DNA of 64,000 nucleotides. It comes from CAVTWH01 sp963850915. Lineage in GTDB: Bacteria > Actinomycetota > Actinomycetes > Mycobacteriales > Micromonosporaceae. The position numbers and the translations under genes are program-made. Positions 52,162 to 61,114 of the stretch are shown in pieces. Within the stretch, counting starts at the first letter, position 1; each line of letters begins with the position of its first letter. The notes beneath the pieces are model-generated. The model was given only the letters and a program-made list of their open reading frames with translations. It searched no databases and was not told the origin of the DNA. The DNA lies in the NCBI GenBank assembly GCA_963850915.1, contig CAWKND010000006.1:372001-436000 (forward strand). The letters run 5' to 3'.

Positions 52162-53460
52162 CTAGGCGGTGAGGCGGCTCGCTAGGAGCGAGGCCATTGA
52201 CCGGACGGCGACGCCGATCGCGCGGTCGTCGGCGGCGAAGTCGGGCGCATGTGGAATGCCCAGGATCCCGGCTTCCTCGTCGGCTACTCCGAGGAAGGCC
52301 ATGGCACCGGGTACCCGCTGCAGGTACAGGGCGAAGTCCTCGCCGTTGAACGGGTACGAGGCGTGCAGTACCGCGACGGACTCCACGCAATCGAGTGCGC
52401 TCAGGTGTGCTGCCATCGCGTGGCTCTGCTCCGGCGCGCAGATCATGGCGGGGAATGGTGGCGCGGGGAAGTCGACGACGGCATGGGGGGCCGACCGGAC
52501 CAGCTCACGGATCTCCTCGCGCAGGCTCGGGTACCGGTCATCGGGCCAGGCCCGCAGCCACGCGCGTACCGCGACCCGTTGCTCATCTCCGACGCCCTGC
52601 TCGAGCCTCGCTCCGGTCAAAACGAACCGGGCCAGTGGGCCGTCCGGGGTCTGCAGGTCGCTTGCCAGTTGGTCGAATTCCGCCTCGGTCGTCGGGGGAC
52701 TGATCGTGGAGAGTGCCTCGATGCCCGCCACGATCCGGACGGCGTCGGCCAAAGCGGTAGGGCCGGCGAGTTCGATGTTGGCCAGATCCAGCCCGGGATG
52801 GCCGAAGCCGGGCATGACCGCGAACGAGCCGACCGGCAGCGGAGCACAATGCAGCGCATAGATTTCCGCCGGCCGGGTCCGCTCCAGGACGCCGTCAGCA
52901 ATCATGGCCTGAGCGCCGGCCAGCGTCTCCTCGGCCGGTTGGAACAGGAACGCCACCCGACCGGGCAGCCGCTCCCGCAGCCGCGCCAGTACCTCGGCGA
53001 CTCCGACACCAACCGCGGTGTGCAGATCGTGTCCGCACAGATGTGTTGCGCCGTCGTCGGTCTCGACCGCGTCCATGTCCGCCCGATAGGCCACCGTGCG
53101 CCCGCCGGCGTCCCCGCCGCCGCTGAGGACCGCGACGATCCCCTGGCCGCCGACGCCGGTCGACACTGCCAGGCCGGCGGCGCGTAGCCGCTCCGCGACC
53201 AGTGCGGCCGTGCGTACCTCGTTGCCGGCCAGCTCCGGATGTTCGTGGATGTCCCGCCGTAGTGCGCGGAGCCCGGGGTCGACCTCTGCCGCCAGCCGGT
53301 CGATGGTTGCGTATCCGATGGACGGGTATCCGGGAGACTCCACGTCGGGGAGGGTACCCGTGGCGCACTCGTCGTGCTGTTCCCCAGTGGGGTGCGAATC
53401 GGTATGGAGGATGGACAGGACACGATAGCGGTACGTGCGTGACGAGCTACCCGAAACCAC
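52162..53460 (-). CDS. M20-family amidohydrolase
   Basis: Up to 432 residues. LRRDIHEHPELAGNE near residue 68, RADMDAVE, HLCGHDLHTAVGVGVAEVL (the metal-binding CGHDxHT motif), FLFQPAEETLAGAQAMIADGVLE and a late NGEDFALYLQRVPGAMAFLG match bacterial amidohydrolases that cut N-acyl or carbamoyl amides (hippurate, IAA-amino acid or N-acetyl-amino acid type). The first 45 residues are not family-like and the GTG at 53460 lacks a ribosome site, so the true start may be internal (for example near 53343). The catalytic residues are present. Substrate unknown. Confidence 0.88.
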   Translation of the reverse strand: MVSGSSSRTYRYRVLSILHTDSHPTGEQHDECATGTLPDVESPGYPSIGYATIDRLAAEVDPGLRALRRDIHEHPELAGNEVRTAALVAERLRAAGLAVSTGVGGQGIVAVLSGGGDAGGRTVAYRADMDAVETDDGATHLCGHDLHTAVGVGVAEVLARLRERLPGRVAFLFQPAEETLAGAQAMIADGVLERTRPAEIYALHCAPLPVGSFAVMPGFGHPGLDLANIELAGPTALADAVRIVAGIEALSTISPPTTEAEFDQLASDLQTPDGPLARFVLTGARLEQGVGDEQRVAVRAWLRAWPDDRYPSLREEIRELVRSAPHAVVDFPAPPFPAMICAPEQSHAMAAHLSALDCVESVAVLHASYPFNGEDFALYLQRVPGAMAFLGVADEEAGILGIPHAPDFAADDRAIGVAVRSMASLLASRLTA

Positions 53461-53618
53461 CCACGCAGTAGGGCACGGGTGGACCTGTGGGCTGATTGAA
53501 CCCGCCGATCGGGCGTTGTACGTCGAAGTACGCCGGTCGACAGGGTCAGTGGGATTTCATAGAGCGTGGGACCTCACAGCGTCCGGCCCGGTACCGGGCC
53601 CGTCCACGGGAGATCACG

Positions 53619-53852
53619 ATGGAGCACAAGGGACCGTACCTGACTCTGCTCAGCGGAGTGGTACTCGCCGCTGTGCTGTTGGTGGCAGACAGTAGGACCA
53701 CGCCGGACCCGGCCGGGGTACCGCCGTACGGCGCCGGTACCCCCAGGGTTGCTGTTGTTGCTGGTTCGGTCCCGTCGTTCGTCGCGGCGTCCCCGGCAAC
53801 GGCACCCGAGGTACGCGGCGCGCAGCTGGTCGCCGCCGGCAGCGGATCCTAG
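53619..53852 (+). CDS. Small exported or membrane-anchored protein (77 aa)
   Basis: MEHKGPYLTLLSGVVLAAVLLV forms one N-terminal hydrophobic segment. A Pro/Ala/Val-rich tail follows (RTTPDPAGVPPYG, VPSFVAASPATAPEVRG). GGGAG lies 5 bases before the ATG. It is 14 bases before the membrane protein at 53867 and probably belongs to the same redox operon. No family recognised. Confidence 0.6.
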   Translation: MEHKGPYLTLLSGVVLAAVLLVADSRTTPDPAGVPPYGAGTPRVAVVAGSVPSFVAASPATAPEVRGAQLVAAGSGS

Positions 53853-53866
53853 AAGGAGCCGTCAAC

Positions 53867-54430
53867 ATGGCTAATACCCCGCCCACGCCCGCGCCGACCC
53901 GTTCGGTAGCGAAAGTGGCTGTGCCGCTGGTGATCGGGGCAATCGTCGCGGTGGGTGTCGGCGTCTACGGGCGGGTGCACACGCCGACCGGAGCGGCCGT
54001 CAACTTGCCCGGCTTCTCCAGCGTGATAACCGCGAAGACCTGGGTGGCCAGCGCGGCTGCCCTGCTGGGTCTGGTGCAGCTGGGCTCAGCGCTGGTCATG
54101 TGGGGCAAGATTCCGCGGATCACCGCGCCGGGCTGGATCGGGCGGCTGCACCGCTGGTCGGGGCGGGTCGCCTTCCTGCTCGTGGTCGCCGTCGCCATGC
54201 AATGCCTGTACGCGCTGGGCTTCCAGACCTACAGCACCCGGGTACTCCTGCACTCCCTGCTCGGCTGCTTCTTCTTCGGGGTGTTCACCGCGAAGATGTT
54301 GGTACTGACCAAGAAGGGCCTCCCCGGTTGGATCCTGCCGGTACTCGGCGGGCTACTGTTCACCGTGCTGATCGCCATCTGGCTCAGCTCCGCGCTGTGG
54401 TTCTTCACCACCATCGGCTTCGAGTTCTAG
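53867..54430 (+). CDS. Five-helix membrane protein (DUF6529-like, possible haem-binding)
   Basis: 187 residues with helices near 20-36, 55-80, 95-115, 128-146 and 155-180. Conserved-looking His residues lie in IGRLHRWSGRVAFLL and LLHSLLGCFFFG, inside helices, which could hold a b-type haem; it resembles small cytochrome-b561-like or DUF6529 proteins. AGAAGGAG precedes the ATG. The next gene encodes a Rieske lipoprotein, so the pair may form a small electron-transfer chain in the membrane. Haem binding is an inference. Confidence 0.7.
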   Translation: MANTPPTPAPTRSVAKVAVPLVIGAIVAVGVGVYGRVHTPTGAAVNLPGFSSVITAKTWVASAAALLGLVQLGSALVMWGKIPRITAPGWIGRLHRWSGRVAFLLVVAVAMQCLYALGFQTYSTRVLLHSLLGCFFFGVFTAKMLVLTKKGLPGWILPVLGGLLFTVLIAIWLSSALWFFTTIGFEF

Positions 54431-54506
54431 CGGCGTCACGGTTCTGGCGGCGTCACCGTTCTGGCGGCGTCACGGTTCTAGGGCGTCACGGTGCTACGGC
54501 AGCACG
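54424..54506. repeat. 16-17-bp tandem repeat array over the stop codon of the membrane protein
   Basis: Units of the type GTTCTGGCGGCGTCACG start at 54424, 54441, 54458 and 54475, with a degenerate copy at 54491. The first copy contains the TAG stop of the membrane-protein gene. Confidence 0.85.
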
Positions 54507-54558
54507 GCCCGGTGGCATCGCGGCTCGGTGGCGTCAACTAGCGAACGGGGACTGGCTC

Positions 54559-55011
54559 ATGACCGCGACACCCGAGGAGTCGACGCCCGGGAACTCCGGC
54601 GCGAGTACGACGCGCCGGGCGGTACTCGTGGGTGCCGGGGCGGGAGCGGTGGCGGTGGTGGCCGCCGGCTGCACCAATTACGGCTCGGCACCCGCGCCCA
54701 AGCAGGGGGCTGTCGAACCGACCGGTCCACTGGCGCCGGTCGCCGATATCCCGGTCGGTGGCGGGAAACTCTTCCCCGACAAGGCGGTGGTGGTAACCCA
54801 GCCGGTCGCCGGGACGGTCAAAGTCTTCAGCGACGTCTGTACCCACCAGGGCTGCCACGTCAACCGCATCGCGAACGGCTTCATCGGCTGCCCCTGCCAC
54901 GGCAGCCAGTTCGCCATCGCCGACGGCGTACCCACCTCGGCCAGCCTGGCCAAGCGCAAGCTGGACGAGCGCCCGTTCACGGTGGACGGCGGCGAGATCG
55001 TGCTGACCTGA
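54559..55011 (+). CDS. Rieske [2Fe-2S] lipoprotein, Tat-type signal
   Basis: 150 residues. Leader STTRRAVLVGAGAGAVAVVAAGC has a twin arginine and a lipobox, so the protein should be exported folded and lipid-anchored. The cluster ligands are complete: CTHQGCH and CPCHGSQF. These are stand-alone soluble-type Rieske ferredoxin-like proteins (QcrA-like C-terminal domain without the rest of the complex). It likely passes electrons to or from the membrane protein upstream. The ATG at 54559 has no strong ribosome site. Confidence 0.9.
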   Translation: MTATPEESTPGNSGASTTRRAVLVGAGAGAVAVVAAGCTNYGSAPAPKQGAVEPTGPLAPVADIPVGGGKLFPDKAVVVTQPVAGTVKVFSDVCTHQGCHVNRIANGFIGCPCHGSQFAIADGVPTSASLAKRKLDERPFTVDGGEIVLT

Positions 55012-55013
55012 AT

Positions 55014-55047
55014 GCCTGCCGTGTCGGCACATCCGCGCTCGGCAGGC
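55014..55047. terminator. Hairpin between convergent genes
   Basis: GCCTGCCG pairs with CGGCAGGC across 18 bases, between the Rieske gene and the PLP decarboxylase. Confidence 0.55.
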
Positions 55048-55050
55048 GGC

Positions 55051-56475
55051 TCAGGGTAGGCAGCGCCGGCCGACCTCGCGGACCACATCGACGAGGTAGG
55101 CCACGTCCCGCTCGCGGATGCGCCAGTTGGTCATCGCCGGCCGTAGCGCCACCTTGCCGTCGTACACCGTGGTGCCGGCGAAGACCCGGCCGTCGGCGAG
55201 CAGCTCGCTGCCCAGCCGCCGGTTGAGCGCGTCCAGGTCGGCCTCGGGTACCCCGGCCGGTGCGTACCGGAAGCACACGATGCACAGCGGTACCTCGGCC
55301 AGCCGCTCCAGGTCGGGTGCCTCGTCGACCAGCCGGGCCAGCAGCTGCGCCAGGTCCAGGTGGCGCTCGACCAGTTGCCGGTACCCGTCCCGCCCGTACG
55401 CCGAGAGGGTGGCCCAGATCGGCAGCGCCCGGGCCCGGCGCGAGGACTCCGGCCCGAACAGCATGTACCCGCTCTGCGGTCCGCTGGCATCCGCCAGGTA
55501 CGGCGCCCCCGGCATGCCGAACGCCCGCCCCAACCGGCTCGGCTCGGCCAGTAGCGTGAATCCGCTCTCGTACGGCACATTCAGCCACTTGTGCGCGTCC
55601 GCCGCGACCGAGTCGGCCCGCCCCATCCCGGCCACCAGCGGGGCCGAGCGCGGCGACAGCGCGGCGAACGCGCCGAACGCCCCGTCCACGTGCAGCCAGG
55701 CGCCGTGCCGCTCGGCGAGATCGGCGAGATCGTCGAGGGGGTCGAAGTCCCCGGCATTGACCTCGCCGGCGTTGGCGATGATCACCGCGGGCGCGGCCAG
55801 TTCGGTCAGGCGTGCGTCCATCGCCGCCAGGTCGACCCGGCCCACCCCGTCGGCCGCGAACACCTGCACGCTGTCCTTGCCGTGCCCCATCATCTGCAGC
55901 GCCTTGCGGGCACTGGAGTGCACGTACCCGCCGGAGAGCACCGGCATGCGCGGCAGTCCGGTCAGCCCGTCGGCCGCCACGTCCACGCCGTGCCGCTCGC
56001 CCCACCAGTGCGTGGCGCAGCTCAGGCCGGTGAAGTTCGCGAACGTGGCGCTGCCGACGAGCGCCCCACCCCAACTGGCGGGCAGGTCAAGCAGCTGTAC
56101 CAGCCAGCGCAGCACGATGTCCTCCACCCGGGTGGCCAGGGCGGAGGAGGTACGCATGGCGGCGTTCTGGTCCAGCAGCGAGGTGAGCCAGTCGCCGGCC
56201 ATCGCGGCGGGCGTCGAGCCGCCGATCACGAAGTGGTAGAAGTGCGGGCCGCTGGAGTGGGTGGCGGCGCGGGTACCGACGTCGATCAGCTGGGCCAGCG
56301 TAGCGCCCGCGCCGGTACCCTCCTCGGGCAGTTCGCCGTCCAGGGTGTCCAGCAGCGGCTGGTTTGCCGGGTCGACCACCGGCAGCTCGTCGAGGGCGGC
56401 CAGGTAGCCGTCGGCGGCCCGGTACACCGCGCGGAGCGGGGCGAGCGCGTCGCCGGTCTCCAGCAGAGGGTCCAT
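55051..56475 (-). CDS. PLP-dependent group II amino-acid decarboxylase
   Basis: 474 residues of the aromatic-L-amino-acid/glutamate decarboxylase family. Substrate and cofactor motifs: HSSGPHFYHFVIGG, GGALVGSATFANFTGL, HVDGAFGAFAAL (PLP Asp) and SVAADAHKWLNVPYESG with the Schiff-base Lys. It should convert an L-amino acid to an amine or act as a related lyase. The ATG at 56475 has only a moderate upstream context. No transporter or partner gene is next to it. Which amino acid is used cannot be told from sequence. Confidence 0.88.
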   Translation of the reverse strand: MDPLLETGDALAPLRAVYRAADGYLAALDELPVVDPANQPLLDTLDGELPEEGTGAGATLAQLIDVGTRAATHSSGPHFYHFVIGGSTPAAMAGDWLTSLLDQNAAMRTSSALATRVEDIVLRWLVQLLDLPASWGGALVGSATFANFTGLSCATHWWGERHGVDVAADGLTGLPRMPVLSGGYVHSSARKALQMMGHGKDSVQVFAADGVGRVDLAAMDARLTELAAPAVIIANAGEVNAGDFDPLDDLADLAERHGAWLHVDGAFGAFAALSPRSAPLVAGMGRADSVAADAHKWLNVPYESGFTLLAEPSRLGRAFGMPGAPYLADASGPQSGYMLFGPESSRRARALPIWATLSAYGRDGYRQLVERHLDLAQLLARLVDEAPDLERLAEVPLCIVCFRYAPAGVPEADLDALNRRLGSELLADGRVFAGTTVYDGKVALRPAMTNWRIRERDVAYLVDVVREVGRRCLP

Positions 56476-56698
56476 CCGCCCATCCTGCGCCAGCCCGGCG
56501 CTTTCCCCGCTGTCGGGTACCGTTCAGACCACCCCGGCGCCGCTCGCCGCCGACACGACCTGCCCTCACGTGAGTGAACCGGGCAATCGGACCGACCCCG
56601 ATCCGATTCCGGCCGGAAACCCCGATCGACCGGCGGCGATGGTGCAATGGCGGGACTCACCGGCTAGCAGAAGGCGACAGCATGCACAGGGACACCCC

Positions 56699-57478
56699 AT
56701 GACCCAGGTCCGGGCCCAGTTGGAGTACGAGGTGGTCGAGCCGGTCTCGCTGCTGCTCCAGGTCGCTGTGGCCGGCGGATCGGGCCACTTCGACCTGCGC
56801 AACAACGGTGCACAGGTACAGGCTGACCAGGCCCATGGCGGCCAGTGGCTGGTACGCGGCGAAGTCGGTCGACTGACGCTGACCTACCAGGGCGAGCCGC
56901 CGCTGGCCGCCAGCGTGCCGGTCGGAGCGGTGGACTGGGTGGAGGCGGCGGTCGCGCTGCGGCCCAGCCGGTACTGTCCGGCGGATCGGGTGGCCGGCTT
57001 CGCCTTTGGCCTCTTCGGCCGGTACGACCTGCCGCTCGAGCGGGTACGCGCGATCTACGACTACGTGGCCGAGAGCCTCACCTACTCGCCCGGCAGCAGC
57101 GACGCCAACACCGACGCGGTGGACACCCTGCTGTCCCGGGCGGGTGTGTGCCGCGACTACGCACACCTGATGGCGATGCTGTGCCGGGCGATGGGGGTAC
57201 CGGCCCGGGTCGCGTCCGTGTACGCGCCCGGCCTGGATCCGATGGACTTCCACCTGGTCGCCGAGACGCTGCTGGACGACCAGTGGTACGTCTGGGACGC
57301 GACCCGGTTGGCGCCGCGCCAGTCGCTGGTACGCATAGCTACCGGCCGGGACGCCGCCGACGTGGCGTTCGGCACGGTACTGTCCGGCAACGCCGAACTG
57401 GAGACGCTGGAGATCATCGCGATCACCGACGGCGACCTGCCGATCGACGACCACCAGTCGCTGGTACGCCTGCCCTGA
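56699..57478 (+). CDS. Transglutaminase-like (papain-fold) protein
   Basis: 259 residues. An N-terminal beta domain (about 1-100) is followed by the transglutaminase core with a full Cys-His-Asp set: RAGVCRDYAHLMAMLCRAMGV, MDFHLVAETLLDD and WYVWDATRLAP. There is no signal peptide, so it is cytoplasmic. Such proteins act as amidases or proteases as often as transglutaminases. AGGGA precedes the ATG at 56699. It is monocistronic and ends at a hairpin. Confidence 0.85.
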   Translation: MTQVRAQLEYEVVEPVSLLLQVAVAGGSGHFDLRNNGAQVQADQAHGGQWLVRGEVGRLTLTYQGEPPLAASVPVGAVDWVEAAVALRPSRYCPADRVAGFAFGLFGRYDLPLERVRAIYDYVAESLTYSPGSSDANTDAVDTLLSRAGVCRDYAHLMAMLCRAMGVPARVASVYAPGLDPMDFHLVAETLLDDQWYVWDATRLAPRQSLVRIATGRDAADVAFGTVLSGNAELETLEIIAITDGDLPIDDHQSLVRLP

Positions 57479-57483
57479 GCCAC

Positions 57484-57520
57484 TCGCGGGTCGGGACGGC
57501 ACGCCCGCCCCGACCCGCGA
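57484..57520. terminator. Bidirectional hairpin terminator
   Basis: TCGCGGGTCGGG pairs with CCCGACCCGCGA around a 13-base loop, between the transglutaminase-like gene and the convergent secreted-protein gene. Confidence 0.75.
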
Positions 57521-57524
57521 CCGG

Positions 57525-58793
57525 TTACCAGTTCGAGTTGAGGGCGCCGAGGCCGAGGATCACCTGGTCGAACTGGTTGCCGTCGTTGTCGTCGGTGTAG
57601 GCGGCGGTCAACTCGCCCCAGGCCGACGAGGTCACCGCGATCTGCTCCTGCCGGCCGGCCGCGGTCTGGCTGAACACCTGGGCCGGCAGCCGGCCGGTGG
57701 TCGTACCGTCCGGGTTGCGTCCGCCGATCCAGACATCCAGATCGGTCGCCTGTACCGTCCACGCGACCACGACATTGGCCTGGTCGTCGATGCCCACCTG
57801 GGGAGCGGAGGCACCGGTACCGGTGGAGATCTGCACGTCGTCGTGGCGCGGTACCCCGGTTGCGGTGAACGAGCGCGCCCACACCCCGTTGGTACCCGTG
57901 TGATCGGACTCCCAGGCCACCACGAAGTCGCCGGTGAAGTCCTCGGCGATCGAGGCGTGGCGCTGCTGCCCGCCGCCGTTGAGGTTGGCGGCGCGCCGGG
58001 TCAGGGTTACCGCCCCGTTGGCCCGGGCGAGCCGTACCACGTCGATGTTGTAGTAACCGTTCGCGTCGGCGTCCTCGTCCCAGACGACGGTCGCCTCGCC
58101 CGACGCGGACACCGCCACGTCCGGGTTGTGGTGTGCGCCAGTGGTTTGGCTCGCGACCACCTCGTACGCCTTGGTGGTCACGCCGGTGTACCCGGCCGCC
58201 CGGATCACCGTGGGGCTGCCCGACTGGATGTCCTCCCAGACGACGGTGAAGCCGACCGCAGTGGTACTGGTCGGCTCGCCGTCCGGATCGACCGCCACAT
58301 GCGGCCAGATCTGTTGCCCCGCAGTGCTCGCGTTGGCCCGACCGGAGGCGGTGACGGTACCGGTCGCCCCGACGACGCGGTAGGAGATGTTGAAGTACCC
58401 GTTGCCGTCGGCGTCCTCCGCCCACACGACGACGGCGTTGCCCTTGTCGTCCAGGCCCACGTCCGGCTCGACGTGCTTCCAGTTGGTACCGGCGGTGCCA
58501 CCGGCCGACAGCTTCTCTTCGTAGACGGCGGTTCCGTTGTGCCACAGGCGAAGGTAGACCTCGCTGTGGGCGTCGTCCTCGGGTGCCGTGGTGTCCCGGT
58601 CGTCCTCCCAGACGACGGCGACGAAACCGTTGCGGTTACTGGCGATGGCGGCGTGGTCCTGGTCGCCGGTGGCCACACTGTTGGCCGCCGCATAGGTCAC
58701 CCCACTCACCAGTGCCGGCGCTGCCAGTTGTGGCGCCGCGATGTTGGGGACCGCGAGGACCGAAGCGAGCAGTATCGAGGTCAGGGTTGGCAT
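57525..58793 (-). CDS. Secreted beta-propeller-like protein of unknown function
   Basis: 422 residues with a signal peptide (MPTLTSILLASVLAVPNIAAP). The mature chain has repeats of about 50-60 residues with a core like VVVWEDDRD, VVVWAEDADGNGYFNIS, TVVWEDIQSG, VVWDEDADANGYYNIDV and VVAWESDHTG. This is the pattern of sialidase/YVTN-like propeller blades with Asp-rich, possibly Ca-binding, loops. No catalytic residues can be named. AAGGGA precedes the ATG. It lies 34 bases before the PhoD gene on the same strand. Confidence 0.75.
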   Translation of the reverse strand: MPTLTSILLASVLAVPNIAAPQLAAPALVSGVTYAAANSVATGDQDHAAIASNRNGFVAVVWEDDRDTTAPEDDAHSEVYLRLWHNGTAVYEEKLSAGGTAGTNWKHVEPDVGLDDKGNAVVVWAEDADGNGYFNISYRVVGATGTVTASGRANASTAGQQIWPHVAVDPDGEPTSTTAVGFTVVWEDIQSGSPTVIRAAGYTGVTTKAYEVVASQTTGAHHNPDVAVSASGEATVVWDEDADANGYYNIDVVRLARANGAVTLTRRAANLNGGGQQRHASIAEDFTGDFVVAWESDHTGTNGVWARSFTATGVPRHDDVQISTGTGASAPQVGIDDQANVVVAWTVQATDLDVWIGGRNPDGTTTGRLPAQVFSQTAAGRQEQIAVTSSAWGELTAAYTDDNDGNQFDQVILGLGALNSNW

Positions 58794-58827
58794 CGAATTC
58801 CCTTGTGTCAGAAGGCTTGGACGCGGG

Positions 58828-60354
58828 TCAGAGAGCTTGCAGGCCGGGCTGGCCGTCGAGGATGACGAACGAGCCGGGCGTGGTGGCCGGCGCGCCGTGC
58901 TCGGTCACCGTTGCGACCGCGCGGAAGTCCGCCCGCACCTGCGTGGGGCTGATGGTGGTACGCACGTAGCCACGCCGGTCGGAGAAGAACTTCAGGTGCG
59001 GATTGGTGGCCACGTTGGGGATCGTGGTGCTCGCCGTACCGCTGCCGCCGGAGGAGATCGAGGTGCACACCAACTCGGTACCGATCACCGGCGAGCTGGT
59101 AGTCGCGTAGTCGGCTTTGAGGTTGTTGGCCCACGACTGGTGTACGTCACCGGAGAGCACCAGCGGGTTGCGGGTACCCCGGTCCAGCCAACCCTGCTGG
59201 ATCCGCGAGCGGGACGCGCGGTAGCCGTCCCAGGCATCCATGTTGGCCGCGCCGGTGGCGTCGAACTGCCGGGCGAAGAAGATCTGCTGACCGAGGATGT
59301 CCCAGGTGGCGTAGTGCTGGTTGAGCCCGTTCAGCAGCCAGGTCTCCTGCGCCGCGCCGGTCAGCGTCCGGGTGGCCAGATCCGCGTCGCCGCAAACCTT
59401 CCAGCCGTCGCCGCAGGCCTGGTCGTCGCGGAACTGGCGGGTGTCGAGCATGAAGAAGGTGGCCAGCTTGCCCCACCGGACCGCGCGGTAGAGCGGGATG
59501 CTGTTGCCGACCGGCGCGGCGCTCGGCCGCAGCGGCATGTTCTCGTAGTACGCCTGGTACGCGGCGGTTCGCCGGGCCGTCCACTGGGCGGCCGTCAGTA
59601 CCGGGCTGTTGTCCGCGCGCACCATGTTGGCGTAGTTGTTCTCCACCTCGTGGTCGTCCGGTACCACGAGCCAGGGCGCTGCCGCGTGCGCGGCCTGCAG
59701 GTCGGGATCGGACTTGTACTGGGCGTACCGGCGCCGGTAGTCGGCGAGCGAGACGAGTTCGGCACCGGCGTGCTCGCGTACCGAGCCGGCGGTCGCCGCG
59801 TCCTCGTAGATGTAGTCGCCGAGGTGCAGGATCAGCCCCGGGTTCTCCTCGGCCATCCGCCGGTACGCCGTGTAGTACCCGGCCTCGTACTGCGCACAGG
59901 AGGCGAATGCCATGGTGAGGTCACGGCCGAAGGTACCCAGCGCCGGGGCGGTGCGGGTGTGCCCGACAGCGGAGATCTGGCCCTGTGCGCGGAAACGGTA
60001 GTAGTAGTCGTAGTCGGCCTGCAGCCCACCGGCGACCACGTGTACCGAGTGCGCGTCGGCGTACCGGGCGGTGACGGTACCGGAGGCGACCAGCGTGCCG
60101 AAGGTACTGGTGGTGGAGACCTGCCAGTCGACGGCCACATCGGCGTTGGCCATGCCACCGTGGCCGTCGGCGTTGAGTGGCGTGGGTGCCAGCCGGGTCC
60201 ACAGGACCACGCTGTCGGGGGCCGGTTCGCCCGAGGCGACACCGAGTTGGAAGGGGTACGGGGTGGCGGCCAGCGCCCGGGCCAGGGGAGTGGCGACGAC
60301 TCCGGCGGTAACCAGGCCACCGAGTACAAAGGTGCGGCGGGTCAGCTTGTTCAT
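58828..60354 (-). CDS. phoD: Alkaline phosphatase D (PhoD), Tat-exported
   Basis: 508 residues. Leader KLTRRTFVLGGLVTAGVVATPLARA is a clear Tat signal. PhoD metal-site motifs follow: MAFASCAQYEAG, ILHLGDYIYEDA, VVPDDHEVENNYA and LVLSGDVHQSWANN. It removes phosphate from mono- and diesters outside the cell with Ca2+ and Fe3+. I chose the ATG at 60354, at the Tat signal. The sequence upstream (60355-60440) is locally AT-rich (AATATAGAACATCACGAATA) and could hold a phosphate-regulated promoter, though no clear PHO box is seen. Confidence 0.93.
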   Translation of the reverse strand: MNKLTRRTFVLGGLVTAGVVATPLARALAATPYPFQLGVASGEPAPDSVVLWTRLAPTPLNADGHGGMANADVAVDWQVSTTSTFGTLVASGTVTARYADAHSVHVVAGGLQADYDYYYRFRAQGQISAVGHTRTAPALGTFGRDLTMAFASCAQYEAGYYTAYRRMAEENPGLILHLGDYIYEDAATAGSVREHAGAELVSLADYRRRYAQYKSDPDLQAAHAAAPWLVVPDDHEVENNYANMVRADNSPVLTAAQWTARRTAAYQAYYENMPLRPSAAPVGNSIPLYRAVRWGKLATFFMLDTRQFRDDQACGDGWKVCGDADLATRTLTGAAQETWLLNGLNQHYATWDILGQQIFFARQFDATGAANMDAWDGYRASRSRIQQGWLDRGTRNPLVLSGDVHQSWANNLKADYATTSSPVIGTELVCTSISSGGSGTASTTIPNVATNPHLKFFSDRRGYVRTTISPTQVRADFRAVATVTEHGAPATTPGSFVILDGQPGLQAL

Positions 60355-60485
60355 TGCCACACGCTGGCGGTCGCCGGTGAACGGGGCGGGCCGCGAAGCC
60401 GAATGCGGAGTGGCCGCCAGCAATATAGAACATCACGAATAGATTGCGTACCCCGGTAGGGCTCCCTGGCAATCCACCGAGCTGA

Positions 60486-61046
60486 TCAGGTCGGTGAGAC
60501 CGGCGTCCGGATCAGCAGTGCCGCTTCGACTTCGTCCGGGCCGACGGCGCGGTACAGGTGCGGCACGTCGGCGCGCCAGGTGAGATAGCTGCCGGTACCG
60601 CCGGTCAGCGGGGCGTCGACCGGTCCGGCGACCAACTGTCCGGTGAAGACGGTGAGGTACTCGGTCACGCCCGGCGGATGGGCCGGCGACCGCTGTTCCG
60701 CGCCGGGCAGAACGCTGATCCGTAGGTACTCGTAGGTCGCGGCCGGCTCGTGGAAGACCTCCAGCAGCGTCGAGACGACCGCCGCGCCCCGTACCGGCGT
60801 GGCCGTATTCGCCGGCGCCCCGGCGTCCAGGGTCAACGCGCTCAGCGGCACGGACAGCGCGGCCGCGATGGCGTACATGGTCTCCAGCGTCGGGTTGCGG
60901 GTACCGCGTTCGAGTTCGGAGAGGGTGGCTTTGCCGACGGCGGCCGCACGGGCCAGCCCGGACAGGGAGAGCCCGCGTGCCTGCCGCAGCTCGCGCAGCC
61001 GCCGCCCCACCGCCGGATCGAACCGGGTTGTCCCTCTGCCTGGCAT
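60486..61046 (-). CDS. XRE-family regulator with C-terminal cupin domain
   Basis: 186 residues. An N-terminal helix-turn-helix (LRELRQARGLSLSGLARAAAVGKATLSELERGTRNPT) is joined to a cupin (about 85-180; HPPGVTEYLTVFTGQL). Regulators of this build usually bind a small ligand in the cupin and control a neighbouring transporter or catabolic gene. It is divergent from the BenE transporter, with a palindrome CGTTCCG-AAAA-CGGAACG between them that is probably its operator. Confidence 0.9.
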   Translation of the reverse strand: MPGRGTTRFDPAVGRRLRELRQARGLSLSGLARAAAVGKATLSELERGTRNPTLETMYAIAAALSVPLSALTLDAGAPANTATPVRGAAVVSTLLEVFHEPAATYEYLRISVLPGAEQRSPAHPPGVTEYLTVFTGQLVAGPVDAPLTGGTGSYLTWRADVPHLYRAVGPDEVEAALLIRTPVSPT

Positions 61047-61065
61047 CCGCCTATCATCCCCGCAT

Positions 61066-61083
61066 CGTTCCGAAAACGGAACG
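61066..61083. promoter_or_regulatory. Palindromic operator between XRE-cupin and benE
   Basis: CGTTCCG-AAAA-CGGAACG, 7-bp perfect arms, lies 19 bases before the regulator start and 31 bases before the transporter start. Confidence 0.65.
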
Positions 61084-61114
61084 CTAGGCGGAGCGGTACG
61101 CGGGAGGAGCCGGT

